A DNA stretch of 64,000 nucleotides from Siphonodentalium dalli (taxonomy: Eukaryota > Mollusca > Scaphopoda > Gadilida > Siphonodentaliidae): NCBI GenBank assembly GCA_032622095.1, contig CP136065.1, positions 24,005,141 through 24,069,140 of the forward strand, read 5' to 3'. The notes beneath the pieces were generated by a model that saw nothing but the letters and a program-made list of their open reading frames with translations, had not been told where the DNA came from and did not search any database. Below, in pieces: positions 49,575 through 61,263 of the stretch. Positions within the stretch are counted from its first letter, which is position 1. The number at the start of each line of letters is the position of its first letter. A program made the position numbers and the translations under genes.

Positions 49575-50246
49575 CTGAACATCAGTCTTGTAAACGAATT
49601 CTCCATTTTTCCTTTTCACTGGCTTTGAATCCAAGCCAAGCAACCGTCCTCGCGCGTCAAACTTATCGAGTCCAGAACTGACGAAGATATAGTCACCGTC
49701 ATTCGAATGTAACCGGTGTCCATTTGGTCCAACCAACCTCCCTTCCTCGTCGACATCACAGAAATCACAGCCAGGTTCAAAATCTGCATTATGAACAAAT
49801 GTGCCATCTGGATTCCTGACCGGCCTCCCATTGGGACCGAGTAGTCTCCCATGTGTATCCCACTCGTTTTGCTTCAGTTTAGAATTCATCACAATTCCTT
49901 TGAATATGTGATTTCCGTTATTGTCCTCAACGGGAATACCGCTCCTGTCGAGAAGTCGACCTTCTGTGTCGTAATTGAACAGCCCCTCGTCCCTCATGAC
50001 GTAATGTCCGTTAGAATCTCGCACGGGCTCGCCATTCGGACCGAGAAGTCGCCCAGTGTCGTCGTAACGTGTACGATCAAATTCGCCATTGAGCCAGTCC
50101 TTAGTGTGGATGTAGGAATCATCGCCAGTGGATAGAGGCAGGCCGTCGGGACCCAGAAGTCTGTTCTCCGCATCGTATCGGTTTACATAAATGCCTCCAT
50201 CATTTTGGCCGTCGGCAATACTTGCGTCTTCTGCATCGAAATATGT
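49575..50246 (-). CDS. Unassigned repeat protein, exon with six GRLLGPNG repeats
   Basis: The acceptor CAATTTACAG and donor GTTCAG|GTTAGT enclose 672 bp, phase 0 at both ends. It is composed almost entirely of six degenerate repeats of 30-37 residues. The core is (Y/W/F)D-x-x-GRLLGPNGxPV followed by xxNGxYV. Individual cores are RYDAENRLLGPDGLPL, RYDDTGRLLGPNGEPV, NYDTEGRLLDRSGIPV, EWDTHGRLLGPNGRPV, DVDEEGRLVGPNGHRL and KFDARGRLLGLDSKPV. The Gly/Asn turns and alternating hydrophobics suggest a beta-hairpin repeat fold, perhaps a solenoid or propeller-like array (inference). I do not know a named family with this signature. Divergence among copies shows an old, maintained array. Confidence 0.88.
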
Positions 50247-50919
50247 CTGTAAATTGGAGAGTTATCGAACATTAATATCTGTAACTGTTCATACCGGAGC
50301 ATTGTAGATTTGTAGATTTCAAGACTCATATTATAGGGTGTATCATCACGCTATATTTAAACTATCACCACCGGCCCATACCAGAAAGTTCACCTCGTGG
50401 GATTTCAACTCTGTATATTTCTTATATATATTTCTGACTATGGTTTTCTTGTATCACGATGCTATTAACTTTAGTTAATTCACAGGGAATCGATGTCTTA
50501 GCTAGCACACACAAACCAGTGAAACCACCGACCGCCGATAGGCAACCGACTAACTGTCCCGTGCAGATCATGTGTACCCGAATCCAAATAGCCCCTTTCC
50601 TGTATGAAATATCAAATTGTGGCCAAATTCGAATATATACAAACTGATTCGTTGTAAATTTATTTCTTAATTAAATCGATTGTAAGAAGCAACGATATTC
50701 CGATTTGTTTATTTCTTCAGTTTAGCACGATTTAACCAATCATGCCGTTTGAATTACAAGGGTTCTTTTATACTTTTCGCGGAGCATTCTAGAATTGTAC
50801 CACAAAACGATGTCCACGTATCCACTATAACACAGGTTTTGACAAATCAGGACGAGCCTTATGAGAAGTGTTTTATGCAAGGTGGTTATACAAATCCAGA
50901 TGCGCGCGTTATTTCTATA

Positions 50920-51078
50920 CTTACCAGATAATCTACCTCGACCGCTTTGTCGCCATCCGGCTGCTGTCTATACTTACCAGATAATCTACCTCGCCTGCCT
51001 CGTGGCCACGCGGCTGCTGTCTATACTTACCAGATAATCCACCTCGCCTGCCTCGTGGCCATCTGGCTGCTGCCAGTG
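50920..51078 (-). repeat. 53-bp triplication across an exon donor
   Basis: The donor CTG|GTAAGTATAGA occurs three times on the minus strand (plus-strand CTTACCAGAT at 50920, 50973 and 51026). Each is preceded by a copy of the exon end (CAGCAGCCAGATGGCCACGA type). The period is 53 bp in both steps. Confidence 0.93.
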
Positions 51079-51318
51079 ATCATTTGCGTCCAATTTGTAT
51101 TCCACTCGTTTCTTTTCAATATACTGCTCCATAAACGGCGTGGGTTCCTTTTCTTTTTTAGCGGTTTCTGGGTCCTCTTGGTCCTCGACTTTTTCGGCCG
51201 GCCCTTTCTTCTTCTTCGCTCGGTTTCGAAGTTTCGTCCTCCGAGAGTGAATCTGTCGCTGTTTCTCGATCTCGAACTCATCTCTGCTTATGGCATATCC
51301 AGATAGTTCTCCGGTGCC
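51031..51318 (-). CDS. Unassigned repeat protein, 288-bp charged exon
   Basis: The acceptor TATATCTGAAG and donor ATCTG|GTAAGT enclose 96 codons, phase 0 at both ends. It starts GTGELSGYAISRDEFEIEKQ, continues with a strongly basic RAKKKKGPAEK stretch and ends EAGEVDYL. Much is predicted helical and charged. Its 3' end and donor are triplicated downstream. The first donor is chosen because the frame beyond it stops at TAG (50988-50986). Confidence 0.82.
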
Positions 51319-51656
51319 CTTCAGATATAGATAAAGATACATTTATACTGTGATAATGAGCTAATCTTTTTATTACAATAGCAAACAATTCACGGACTCT
51401 GATATTGCGCATGCTTGCGTATATAGCGGCGTACTGACTGATAACAGGTTTTGCGATTTCAAGAAAAAATATATAATTGCGAAATTTGGCCCCCCCCCTC
51501 CCCCCACATAAACCCCCAAAATATAAGTCCATCCCTGTTCAAAACTTTTTTTCATAGTAAGTTGCTAACGAGTAATTGCATAGAAGCTCTCAAATCTGGA
51601 TACCTTGCAAGCCATAGGCGGACACATGATTACACATAAATCGGGTTTTGCGAATC

Positions 51657-51825
51657 ATGGCCGACAACTCTGTAGAAAAAGCGCGGACATACATTCTTAC
51701 GTATGGAATCAATCGTGAAATGTACCTATGGTCCAAATTTCGAGTCGCTTCAAGGAGAACGAAATTATCATTCAAACTAGCATTGATGTCGCCACGCATT
51801 ATGAATATGATACAACCGTTTCCAA
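51657..51825 (+). CDS. Candidate orphan first exon inside an intron, opposite strand
   Basis: The ATG at 51657 is in a strong Kozak context (ATCATGG). It opens 56 codons plus one base ending at TCCAA|GTAAGA. The peptide starts MADNSVEKARTYILTYGINR and has ordinary composition. It lies in the intron between two exons of the minus-strand gene. No downstream exon was identified: the next acceptor-like site (CACTACAG at about 51975) would run antisense through the 52020 exon. It could be a nested gene, a pseudogene fragment or chance. Confidence 0.3.
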
Positions 51826-52019
51826 GTAAGACAATAATCTTTGAATGTGGTATCATGTTTCTTTAAAAGTGAGAAATGTCAATATCTTTAAAAACATATC
51901 TTGGAATGGTTTATAGAAACTCCAATTTTGTCACAATCAGTGACTAAGTCCACTTTTTTTATCACTGCACTACAGGTGACCCACAACATGAGAGTCACCA
52001 AACATCAGCTGATACTTAC

Positions 52020-52256
52020 CGACCAATCAAATCCAAGTCTGTCCTTTCTTCCAACTTTGCCGGCAGCGTCTGGCCCATCCTCGTTGTCGCCATCTTTTGT
52101 TGGGTCGTCTGTCGTGTCCTTCCCAGAATGTTCTCCCACTCCTCGCTCGTCTGCTTCTTCTTCTGGAGTCTTGCCATCAGCACCCTTGGCCTTAGCACCA
52201 TCCTTGGATTTCTCTCCCATTTCTTTCTCCTTGCGTGCTGTCACTTCATCTTCGTC
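52020..52256 (-). CDS. Unassigned repeat protein, most upstream exon seen
   Basis: The acceptor CTTTACACAACAG and donor TTGGTCG|GTAAGT enclose 79 codons, phase 0 at both ends. The sequence is hydrophilic and low in hydrophobics (DEDEVTARKEKEMGEKSKDG, then Asp/Gly-rich), ending KDRLGFDWS. It is probably disordered. Earlier exons and the start codon must lie beyond 52256; none was recognised in the remaining 11.7 kb, so the gene is partial in this window. Confidence 0.78.
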
Positions 52257-52487
52257 CTGTTGTGTAAAGGAGTCGATGGATATATACTGGGGCTTTGTTA
52301 TTAGGGGTTATCTTCGTTTTAGCCGCCGGGCCATACCACGACAGTTTTACGGGTGGGGGAAATGCCGAGCAGCTTAATTTCACAGGAAAATTACTCCACT
52401 GAACATAAAAACAACCGACCCCCGGAAAGCCAAATAAACCTATCCATATACACGAATCAGTTATTACCCATCATATGCAAAATGCTG

Positions 52488-52959
52488 TTTAAAGGTACTC
52501 AATCCGATTATGCACCCCTAAATTACTATTTCTTTGGCTTCGGGGGTAATAAATATTTGATTCGAGTCGAGGAACCCACCCTTCAAAGCTCGGGGTGATC
52601 AGATATCGATTTTTGAAGTTTGTTATTTTTTTTAGATGTGGTCCACTTCCACGTGCTCAAACGGACAAATTACTGACAAATTGCGGGTGTAAGATGGATA
52701 ATTCTAAAATCAAGTGGTTATTATTGTTAATAGTAACTACTTGATTTTAGAGTTATCCATCTTACACCCGCAATTTGTCCGTAATTTGTCCGTTTGTGCG
52801 CGTGGAAGTGGACCACATCTAAAAAAAACTTCAAAAATCGATATCTGATCACTCTGAGCTTTGAAGGGTGGGTTCCTCGACTCGAATCAAATATTTTTTA
52901 CCCCCGAAGCCAAAGAAATAGTAATTTAGGGGTGCTTAATCGGATTGAGTACCTTTAAA
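52488..52959. mobile_element. Foldback element with ~235-bp arms
   Basis: The arms 52488-52722 and about 52736-52959 are reverse complements with only scattered differences. They start TTTAAAGGTACTCAATCCGA and meet at a 10-20 bp AT-rich centre. There is no coding potential. It is probably a foldback or MITE-type element lying just upstream of the 52256 exon acceptor. Confidence 0.88.
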
Positions 52960-52961
52960 GC

Positions 52962-55370
52962 AACTTAGAATATTCAGGTCCCAGATGAAAGGCCCGCTTA
53001 ATTTTCGAATGCCCAGATCACATTATATACAACATATTCCACATTATATACCATTTGAAAGAGTAAGCTCCAATACATTGTATTATCAACTTATCCGGTC
53101 GAATTAAGTGAGAACATGTTGTTTTTGGGCAATGTAACGACGTGTGTTCTGTCCTTTATTTCGATCTGGTCTCTACTGTCAGTCTATTATTCTCAATGAA
53201 AGGGGAATAACTCTATCTCTTAGTTAGGGGTACATAACGGGGAAAGTCTTTATGTGAATCTAAGAATCCCTGTCATGTGGTGGACACTCCTATGCCACAT
53301 CTATTCCGGTGGAATATATAGAGTTTTGGTTCCTCTTCCAAATGGTATATAATATGGAATATGTTGTATACTACACTGTGGTCTGGCATTAGAAAATTAA
53401 GTGGACCTTTAAAGCTAGTAATTGCTCGCCCCAATGATCAAGTAAGGTAAATACTAAACATATTTATAAACGGACTCTAATGGTACCCACACAGGATGGA
53501 AGAATACATCTTGGATGGTGGGTGGGGAATATATATCATTCAACCCATGATACACGTTCACGAAAATGTTCCACGTGAAACAAATTAACATCTGGCAATT
53601 AATATCCCTCCAGTTCACAACATAAATTTAGTTCGAATCGTGGACTGCTTGGTATCGATCAAGACTTTAGTGTCACTTACCACACGGACATTACATGTAA
53701 CACAAAGACTTATTCAAGTCACATCATTTAAAAAAAACCATCTGGCCCAGCTTTTTTTCCTTCAGCAGGAAACAACACAGAGCGTTCCTAACATGGCAAT
53801 ATATAAAAGACACTTGTCTCACTTCTGTGTGAAAACTTGACAACAGCAGCAAAATTGCTATGGCATTCAGATTTTTCAGAGTATAATCTGTATATTCTTA
53901 AATTAGGCTTGTAAATCGGCATTTCGTGTATTTGTTGTCCCTTCTTATAAATTACGTACACACAACTTGGAGGCTCGAAATTTATGAGCCATGTCCGTTT
54001 AAGGTCAAATTGCTGATAATATCACATGATGTGTTGACATTCAAACAAACGGTAAGGGTGTCAGAGTTACAGATTTTTTAGACAATATATAATACCTTTC
54101 TGATGCGGCGAAAAACAATATCATGGAGTTAAAATCATATCCTTTGGATCCTCTGAACAAGTGACTGAAATCCGGGTCACATTATGGGTATAAAACCAGG
54201 AAGTGTTATTTTAAAGGCGAACCCATTGCTTGGCAAGCGACATACGCGCGCGCCCAGACGGTCTTTTAAAATCGTTGCTACTGTAAACAGCCACGGTTCG
54301 CTATTCAGAAAAGGCCTACATATCAGCGTGTGTACAGACCAAACACAACCGCCTTGCAATAGTCATTGAAAGTAATGAATGGCAGCACGCATACGGAGCA
54401 AACAAATTACAAATTGAACCTTTGTGGAAATGAAAGGGCTACATTCGGTTGCATGTACACATACATTAATTCATATACCTCTCATATTTGTAAACAATGC
54501 ACTTAATGTCGGTCTTTAAATGCCGGTGGAATTTCTAATATTCATGTTTTGTCTTTTCTGTTCGTTAATCTGTAATTACTTATGCAGAAATGATTGTCTC
54601 TTTTATGCGGGATTTAATTTGCTCGACCAATCATATCGAAAATAAGATTGAATTGTGTCAGCACTATAGACGAAACCAAAAATAAACCCAGAATGCAACG
54701 CCGAAAAATAAAAACTGATTAGATACACTGTAATTAGAACAGAACAATGTAAATTTGGACTAAAAATTTCCAGCGGTTCACGATCTAGCTATAGGCAAAT
54801 TTCACCTTTGTGCACATAATAAACGCTACTTTAAAACAAAATGTGCTTGTGGGAAAGCACACACGCCGTGACTACTCATAGTCTAAGTACGTGTATTTTT
54901 ATCTCTGCAAAATGGTATAAATGTACTACTAAATTAAAGATGCCCCATCCCAGTTGACATCACGATGCTGCCATTGGTAAGTTTTCTAAACCACAACATA
55001 ATTAGATCCTACACATGAGCCCATAAATAGGGGGGGGGGTATGGCCAGATATCGACTTTCAACATAGGAAGTTTTAAAGAGCGATTGTTGACGAAATAAC
55101 GGATCGCGTGGTACCTGTTACGGCGTTTGAATACCAACCGATATCTAATTGTGAACCCATATTAAGTCTCTTACGCTAAATATAGAATACTAACAGGGTT
55201 ACCCGGCGTTTCCCAGGTTAAAGTGATGTGAAACCCTCGGCTGTGGACATTTAGTGGGAATGGAGAATACTCTTGCTCAAAAGTTACACGATTTCTCATT
55301 AATTGTATATCCAAATGACATCACACAACGTCGTGACTCACCTTGTCGGAGTGATTGTCATTGTTTTTAT
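52962..55370. other. Gene-free stretch
   Basis: AT-rich DNA with short ORFs only. It is presumably upstream intron or flank of the minus-strand gene. A poly-G run occurs near 55031. Confidence 0.45.
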
Positions 55371-55379
55371 GGCGATTAA

Positions 55380-55769
55380 CCCTTTACCCAACAAAACGGC
55401 CAAAAACGCCCAAATAAAGCTTCAATAGCCTAAAATATCTTGGGTCTGTCTCAATAACACCATACAAATATGGATATCATTGGAACCGGTTCATTGACCA
55501 CATTGTGATGGTTACAGTTATGCCCTGTGCCAATGCATTCTCTTATATATGCGAGTCGACCATAGGTCGCCTCGCATATATAAGAGAATGCATTGGCCTA
55601 AAAATGTTTTTTAACAATTTTTATAATATTTTTCTACATTCTTTGACAATTTTATCATTTTTAATATGTGTTAAGCCAATGCATTCTCTTATATATGCGA
55701 GGCGACCTATGGTCGACTCGCATATATAAGAGAATGCATTGGCACAGGGCCGTTCTGTTGGGTAAAGGG
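55380..55769 (+). mobile_element. Paired-hairpin TTAA MITE, copy 4
   Basis: Intact 390-bp copy with TTAA on both sides (55376-55379 and 55770-55773). It has the same left arm, two hairpins and right end as copies 1 and 2. Confidence 0.9.
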
Positions 55770-56094
55770 TTAATTCGTCCCACAACTGTGCGTACTTCAG
55801 ACGTTATCATTGTTTAAATTGTGCAGTCGACGTTTGTTTGTTTTTTGTTTTCTAAATATTTTTATTGGGATGAAAACATGATCATCATAAACACATTAGT
55901 TCGCAAAAATAAAAGACGATAATTGGATTTTACATAGAGATACATCTAGTGGGTTAGACTAAGAATTTGAGGACACCTGGTTATCTGGTTGAGATATAGA
56001 TGTTTTAAAGACATGTCAAGGTGCTCCTCTGTTCATAATGCTATACTGGCTAAGTATTCTGAGTCTAAAATAAACATTGCTATATATCAGCTGC

Positions 56095-56625
56095 ATGTAC
56101 CCGATACAGAGCGTCATGTGCCCGATACAGAGCGTCATGTGCCCGATACAGAGCGATATGTGCCCGATACAGAGCGATATGCCCGATACAGAGCGATATG
56201 CCCGATACAGAGCGATATGCCCGATACAGAGCGATATGCCCGATACAGAGCCCGATACAGAGCGATATGCCCGATACAGAGCGATATGCCCGATACAGAG
56301 CCCGATACAGAGCGATCATGTGCCCGATACAGAGCGACCATGTGCCCGATACAGAGCGATATGCCCGATACAGAGCGATATGCCCGATACAGAGCCCGAT
56401 ACAGAGCGACATATGCCCGATACAGAGCGACATATGCCCGATACAGACCGACATATGCCCGATACAGAGCGACATGTGCCCGATACAGAGCGATATGCCC
56501 GATACAGAGCGATATGCCCGATACACGGATACAGAGCGATATGCCCGATACAGAGCGATATGCCCGATACAGAGCGACATGTGCCCGATACAGAGCGACA
56601 TGTGCCCGATACAGAGCGTTATTTC
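56095..56625. repeat. 19-bp GATACAGAGCGATATGCCC minisatellite
   Basis: About 27 copies with length variants: an extra TG before CCC, and short GATACAGAGCCC units. Long ORFs in several frames on both strands result from the repeat. Confidence 0.95.
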
Positions 56626-56688
56626 AAGTTGTTTATGTTAGGCTATGAGTTTGCTCTAAAAATAAAAGAAATCCTCTGTATCTGGCAG

Positions 56689-57236
56689 ATAGGATAGGAT
56701 AGGATATTTTATTTCGATATACACATATTAATACATAATACATTTGACAAATAGTGTATTGTATATTCGAGGGGGTGGCATATTCAGGCTAGACTGTCTT
56801 ACTGCCACCCCCTTAAAGATGAATAAATGTTAACATAGGCGGTCAAGATTTATTGTACAATGCACGGCTATACAATTATGTATTACATAATAGTTGCATT
56901 TAAATGGATTATATACATGGAGGGTATACGTATAGATAAATCGAGTATTGGTTACTCGATGGTTTGTCTCTTCCTTGTCAGTTGGATGTTCTTTGGAAGT
57001 CGAGTAGGAATGTGCCGAGTGAGGTTGTAGATTGCGATATACGGGAGGTCACACTATTGACGAGCTACCACACAGTCGGGACATCTTTGATTGTTGCATT
57101 TAATTGTTGCAGCATATTTTTTAATGCAATCGGCATGTAAACGGCGTTTGAATATGTGTCTGGTTTGGTATGATGTAAATTCGTTATCCAAGTTGTTCCA
57201 TGTAGTTGGATAAGAATGGAATGGTAGATATACCCT
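56689..57236 (-). mobile_element. LINE 3' end (C-terminal coding tail, 3' UTR and repeat tail)
   Basis: On the minus strand, 57236-57057 encodes the end of a non-LTR retrotransposon ORF2 (FHSYPTTWNNLDNEFTSYQT, then FKRRLHADC and a Cys pair CNNQRCPDC) up to a stop at 57054-57056. The PTTWNNLD...FKRRL pattern is the usual extreme C-terminus after the reverse transcriptase. About 350 bp of untranslated sequence ends in a short (TATCC)n-type tail at 56689-56706. The element is strongly 5'-truncated; the reverse transcriptase domain is absent. Its 5' edge runs directly into the 15-bp array. Confidence 0.75.
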
Positions 57237-57515
57237 TTTCAGATATACCCTTGTCAGATATACCCTTGTCAGATATACCCTTGTCAGATATACCCTTGTC
57301 AGATATACCCTTGTCAGATATACCCTTGTCAGATATACCCTTGTCAGATATACCCTTGTCAGATATACCCTTGTCAGATATACCCTTGTCAGATATACCC
57401 TTGTCAGATATACCCTTGTCAGATATACCCTTGTCATATATACCCTTGTCAGATATACCCTTGTCAGATATACCCTTGTCAGATATACCCTTGTCAGATA
57501 TACCCTTGTCAGATG
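57228..57515. repeat. 15-bp TATACCCTTGTCAGA array
   Basis: About 19 almost identical copies. The unit resembles the adjoining LINE coding sequence (AAGGGTATATCT on the minus strand), and the reading frame continues from array into the LINE tail. Confidence 0.95.
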
Positions 57516-57691
57516 CCAGTTTGGAGAATCCTGAAAAAATGATCTGTTACTGACTGTGATTTATTTTATCGCAGAAGAAACTATATGTAAATTCACAATG
57601 TGACCACTATTTTTCTTATCTTCAATAAGACTCAATTATGTTATAATGCATGGGCTTTTATAACATACCATCCTATGACGGTTCAATGTCT

Positions 57692-60600
57692 ATTATCGTG
57701 CAAGAATATATGTTTCTCTTAAATATGCACACCTGAGTCGAACGGCGCCACTTTTGACACCTTTAAACAACAAGTTTGGTGGAAATCGGCGACAAAATTT
57801 TGCTGCCCCTCCCCTTTCTGTCGGTGACAACAACAGCGTCATTATAACCAGCACCATTATCTTCCTCGTAAAAGTTACCTCTGTTACATCATTTGGCGCC
57901 ATCTAGATGGTCCCCCGTGAATTTATATAGAACACAGAGAGACAGACAGTCGCTGATATAAATATAGATATTGTGAGGATAAAGAGCTGTTGCTGTAGTA
58001 CTATAGCATGCATTGGCTATAAGGGATAACTATTTTTTTTCCTTCAAATTGATAGTTTGAAATTGAGATTTTTTGAAAATTCACGATCCTTCCTAACCAA
58101 ATATAGAACTCATAAAACAAAGTTTGGTTCCATTTTAAACTGCCGGATTATGCCGGGTAAGCCTGCTATAGCATAATTATATACATACCATATATACTCA
58201 TACATCCTGGAAATGAAACAAGACATTTTCTCGCGAAATGCTGTATAAACAAGACACGGACTTTGAGTGTTGGTGTCAGCTAGAGCCGACCAAACGCGTA
58301 CACTGTATATTATTGAGTTGACAGAAACTGTCAACCGTTGACGCCGTGGATGTTTTCAAAAGTTCCCGAGCCACTTGGTGCGGTAACTTCTGTCGATTTT
58401 ACACATAACTGCCGTCACAAACACTTTCCGAGTACCCTGTCGACATTTCCGAGTACACTATAGAGGCTGTCGGTACCTCCAGTTCACGATAACGTTTTGT
58501 TGGCCATCGATCTTGCTGGTTCATTCAGAAAGGTCCCTCATTGTGCAAGAATATACGTATCTCTTAAATAGAATGATAAATATACTTATAATGCTTTCTT
58601 CTATGTATCTGTTTTTGCTAGTTCACTATATGAATGCCCTGATTCCCATCCCCATATATCAATATGCCAGATGAAAAGATATAATTCGGTCACTATTTGT
58701 CGAGGTTGTTAAATTTGAAAGCTGAAAATTATGGAGATAACTAAATATAACCATGGTGGATATCGGCGACTAAATAAATTTGTATCAATGGTAGTGTCCC
58801 TCCTCTCTCCAACCCTGACCCAAACGGCACCGACTGTGGCGTCTGTACCCACATGATCTGATTCCTCGTATTATTGGAGAAGAACGTGTTATGAATATGG
58901 TGGAAATTTGTGCTAAACATATTTGTATCAACTTTGATGTCCCTCCCCTCCTCATTCATGGATCGAACAGCCTCACTGTTTACATATTTAAACCACGTCA
59001 ATTAGACTCACGGTATAATAGAGATTATTTGTATCAATTTGGTGGAACCCGGCGCTATAAATATTTCCCCTCTCCCCTCCGTGATTCGATTGGTGGAACC
59101 CGGCGCTATAAATATTTCCCCTCTCCCCTCCGTGATTCGATTGGTGGAACCCGGCGCTATAAATATTTCCCCTCACCCCTCCGTGATTCGATTGGTGGAA
59201 CCCGGCGCTATAAATATTTCCCCTCTCCCCTCCGTGATCCCCTCCGTGATCCCCTCCGTGATTCCCTCCGTGCGTGATCCCCTCCGTGATCCCCTCCGTG
59301 ATCCCCTCCGTGATCCCCTCCGTGATCCCCTCCGCGATCCCCTCCGTGATCCCCCTCCGTGATCCCCTCCGTGATCCCCTCCGTGATCCCCTCCGTGATC
59401 CCCTCCGTGATCCCCTCCGTGATCCCCTCCCCTCTCCCCCCCCGTGATCCCCTCCGTGATCCCCTCCGTGATCCCCTCCGTGATTCGATTGGCGTCAAAT
59501 CATGGAGATGGTTATGCATAAGTTTGGTGGGAATCGGCGACAAAACTATTTCATCATTTTTGCTGCCCTCCCCTTTTCTGCCCCTGCCACCAATAGAATC
59601 ACTTTAGATAATTTTAACCCGCACCATTATCTTCCGCACAAAAAATACAAGCACCAAAATGTGGCATCTTTAACCCACACGACTTGATTCATCGTATCAT
59701 TGGAGAAGAACGCCTATATATGAATGTGGTGGAAATTGGAGCTAAACATATTTGTTATCAGTTCTGGTGACTCTCCACTCCCTACCCCTGACTCAAGCGG
59801 TTGCACTTTTGACATATTGAAACCACTCAATTATATGTTTATGAAGATCTATGCATATAGATATACAATTGGCGGAAATCGGCGACTAAACAAATTCGTA
59901 TCAAATTTAGTGCTCCCACCTATCACCCAAACAATTATACTCCTGATATCATGGAGATGATTATGTATAAGTTTGGTTGTAATCAGCTACTAAACATGTT
60001 CTTATCAAATTTACCCCCCCCCTCACCAATTTGGGGCCTTTCAATCACACGAGTAGATTCCTCGTATCATGGAGAAGAATGTGTATCAATTTGGTGGAAA
60101 TCGGCGCTAAAAATATTGTTATCAATTTTGGTGCCCCTCTCCGCTGCAGTGCACCCCTGACTCGAATGACGCCACTTTAGACATTTTTAAACCACACCAT
60201 TGGATTCCTCACAGCTGTATGCACCATTCGATATAAACTCCCGATATATAGATGATTATGTATAAGTTTGGTGGTAATCGGCGACTAAACAAATTCTTAT
60301 CAAATTTAGTACATCTCCCATCTCTTTTCCAAAGACACCAATTTTGGCGTCTTTCAATCACACGAGTAGATTCCTTGTAACATGGAAAAGAATGTGTATC
60401 AATTTGGTGGAAATCGGCGCTAAAATCTGTTTATCAAGTTTGGTGCCCTCTCCCCTTCCGTGCACCCCTGACGCGAACGGAGCCACCTTTAAACGGCGAT
60501 CTTTAAACCACACAATTTGATTGTTTGATTCCTCATATCATGGAAATGATTATGTATAAGTTTGGTGGAACTCGGTGACAAAAAATGCTGCTGCCCCTTT

Positions 60601-60720
60601 TCCTTTTCTGTCCCTGGCAACAACCGCGTCACTTTTGAAATTTCTACCCCCACCATTATCTACCTCGTAAAAAGTTACCCCTGTTCCACCCCTTTGGAAC
60701 CATCTAGATGGTCCTCTAGA
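57692..60720. repeat. Degenerate ~295-bp dimeric repeat field
   Basis: At least ten diverged copies of a half-unit marked by TTTGGTGGAAATCGGCGAC or ...CGCT occur, for example near 57776, 58753, 59523, 59871, 59973, 60091, 60268, 60402 and 60560. Like-to-like spacing in the best-preserved part is about 292-311 bp. Each unit also holds CTCCCC-rich, CGAACGGCGCCACTTTT and CTCGTATCATGGAGAAGAA blocks. There is no coding potential. Confidence 0.7.
59035..59490. repeat. 51-bp and 12-bp minisatellites inside the repeat field
   Basis: About 3.7 copies of a 51-bp unit (GGTGGAACCCGGCGCTATAA start) pass directly into about 21 copies of GTGATCCCCTCC. The 12-bp unit is the 3' edge of the 51-bp unit, so the second array grew from the first. 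Confidence 0.93.
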
Positions 60721-61263
60721 AATGCTTGGGTAAGACTTTTATCAATTTGTTTTCTTTTACTAATCATGATATATAGAAACAATCTGTAAAACGCCCTTTA
60801 TTAAACAATTAAACATGGATTGATGTACTAACAGCATAGCCATACTGCATTCCGAGATCGCCAACAAGGTGTTCATGAAGTGATTAGAAGTGATAGAAAT
60901 GTCTAAATTGTTTTCAACATTCAACACAGAAGTTCCAATCACGCTCTTTATTTATTCCATACACGGAGAGAAATTACACATAACGCTCTTTATTGTTGCG
61001 ATATATTCCATCGTTAGAGTACAGAGTGAATCCAGTCTGGAGATAATACCGGTATGAATATGTATGTTTGCAAATACCGCACAGTGAATCAAACTGAAAA
61101 CAACGTCCTATCGTACGTCACCCAAGCGAAACGGGGGAGAGAACTCTATCGTGTAATTATAAGTGTTTTTTATGCACAAAAAGTCCGTATATATAAGCAT
61201 TTTATGTCGACCTATTTGATTCATGTAATATCAATAGATTACTAGATTTAATTTGAAGCTTAT

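Noticed and set aside
51901-52377. Plus-strand ORF of 158 codons (Ser/Pro-rich)
   Set aside because: Shadow of the minus-strand charged exon 52020-52256, whose splice sites and phase are better supported.
56077-56697. ORFs of 219, 206 and 173 codons
   Set aside because: Periodic translations of the 19-bp array in competing frames.
57206-57553. A 115-codon plus-strand ORF of DIPLS repeats
   Set aside because: Antisense to the LINE tail and made of the 15-bp array only.
59039-59607. ORFs encoding RDPLRDPL or EGITEG repeats
   Set aside because: Products of the 12-bp GTGATCCCCTCC minisatellite.
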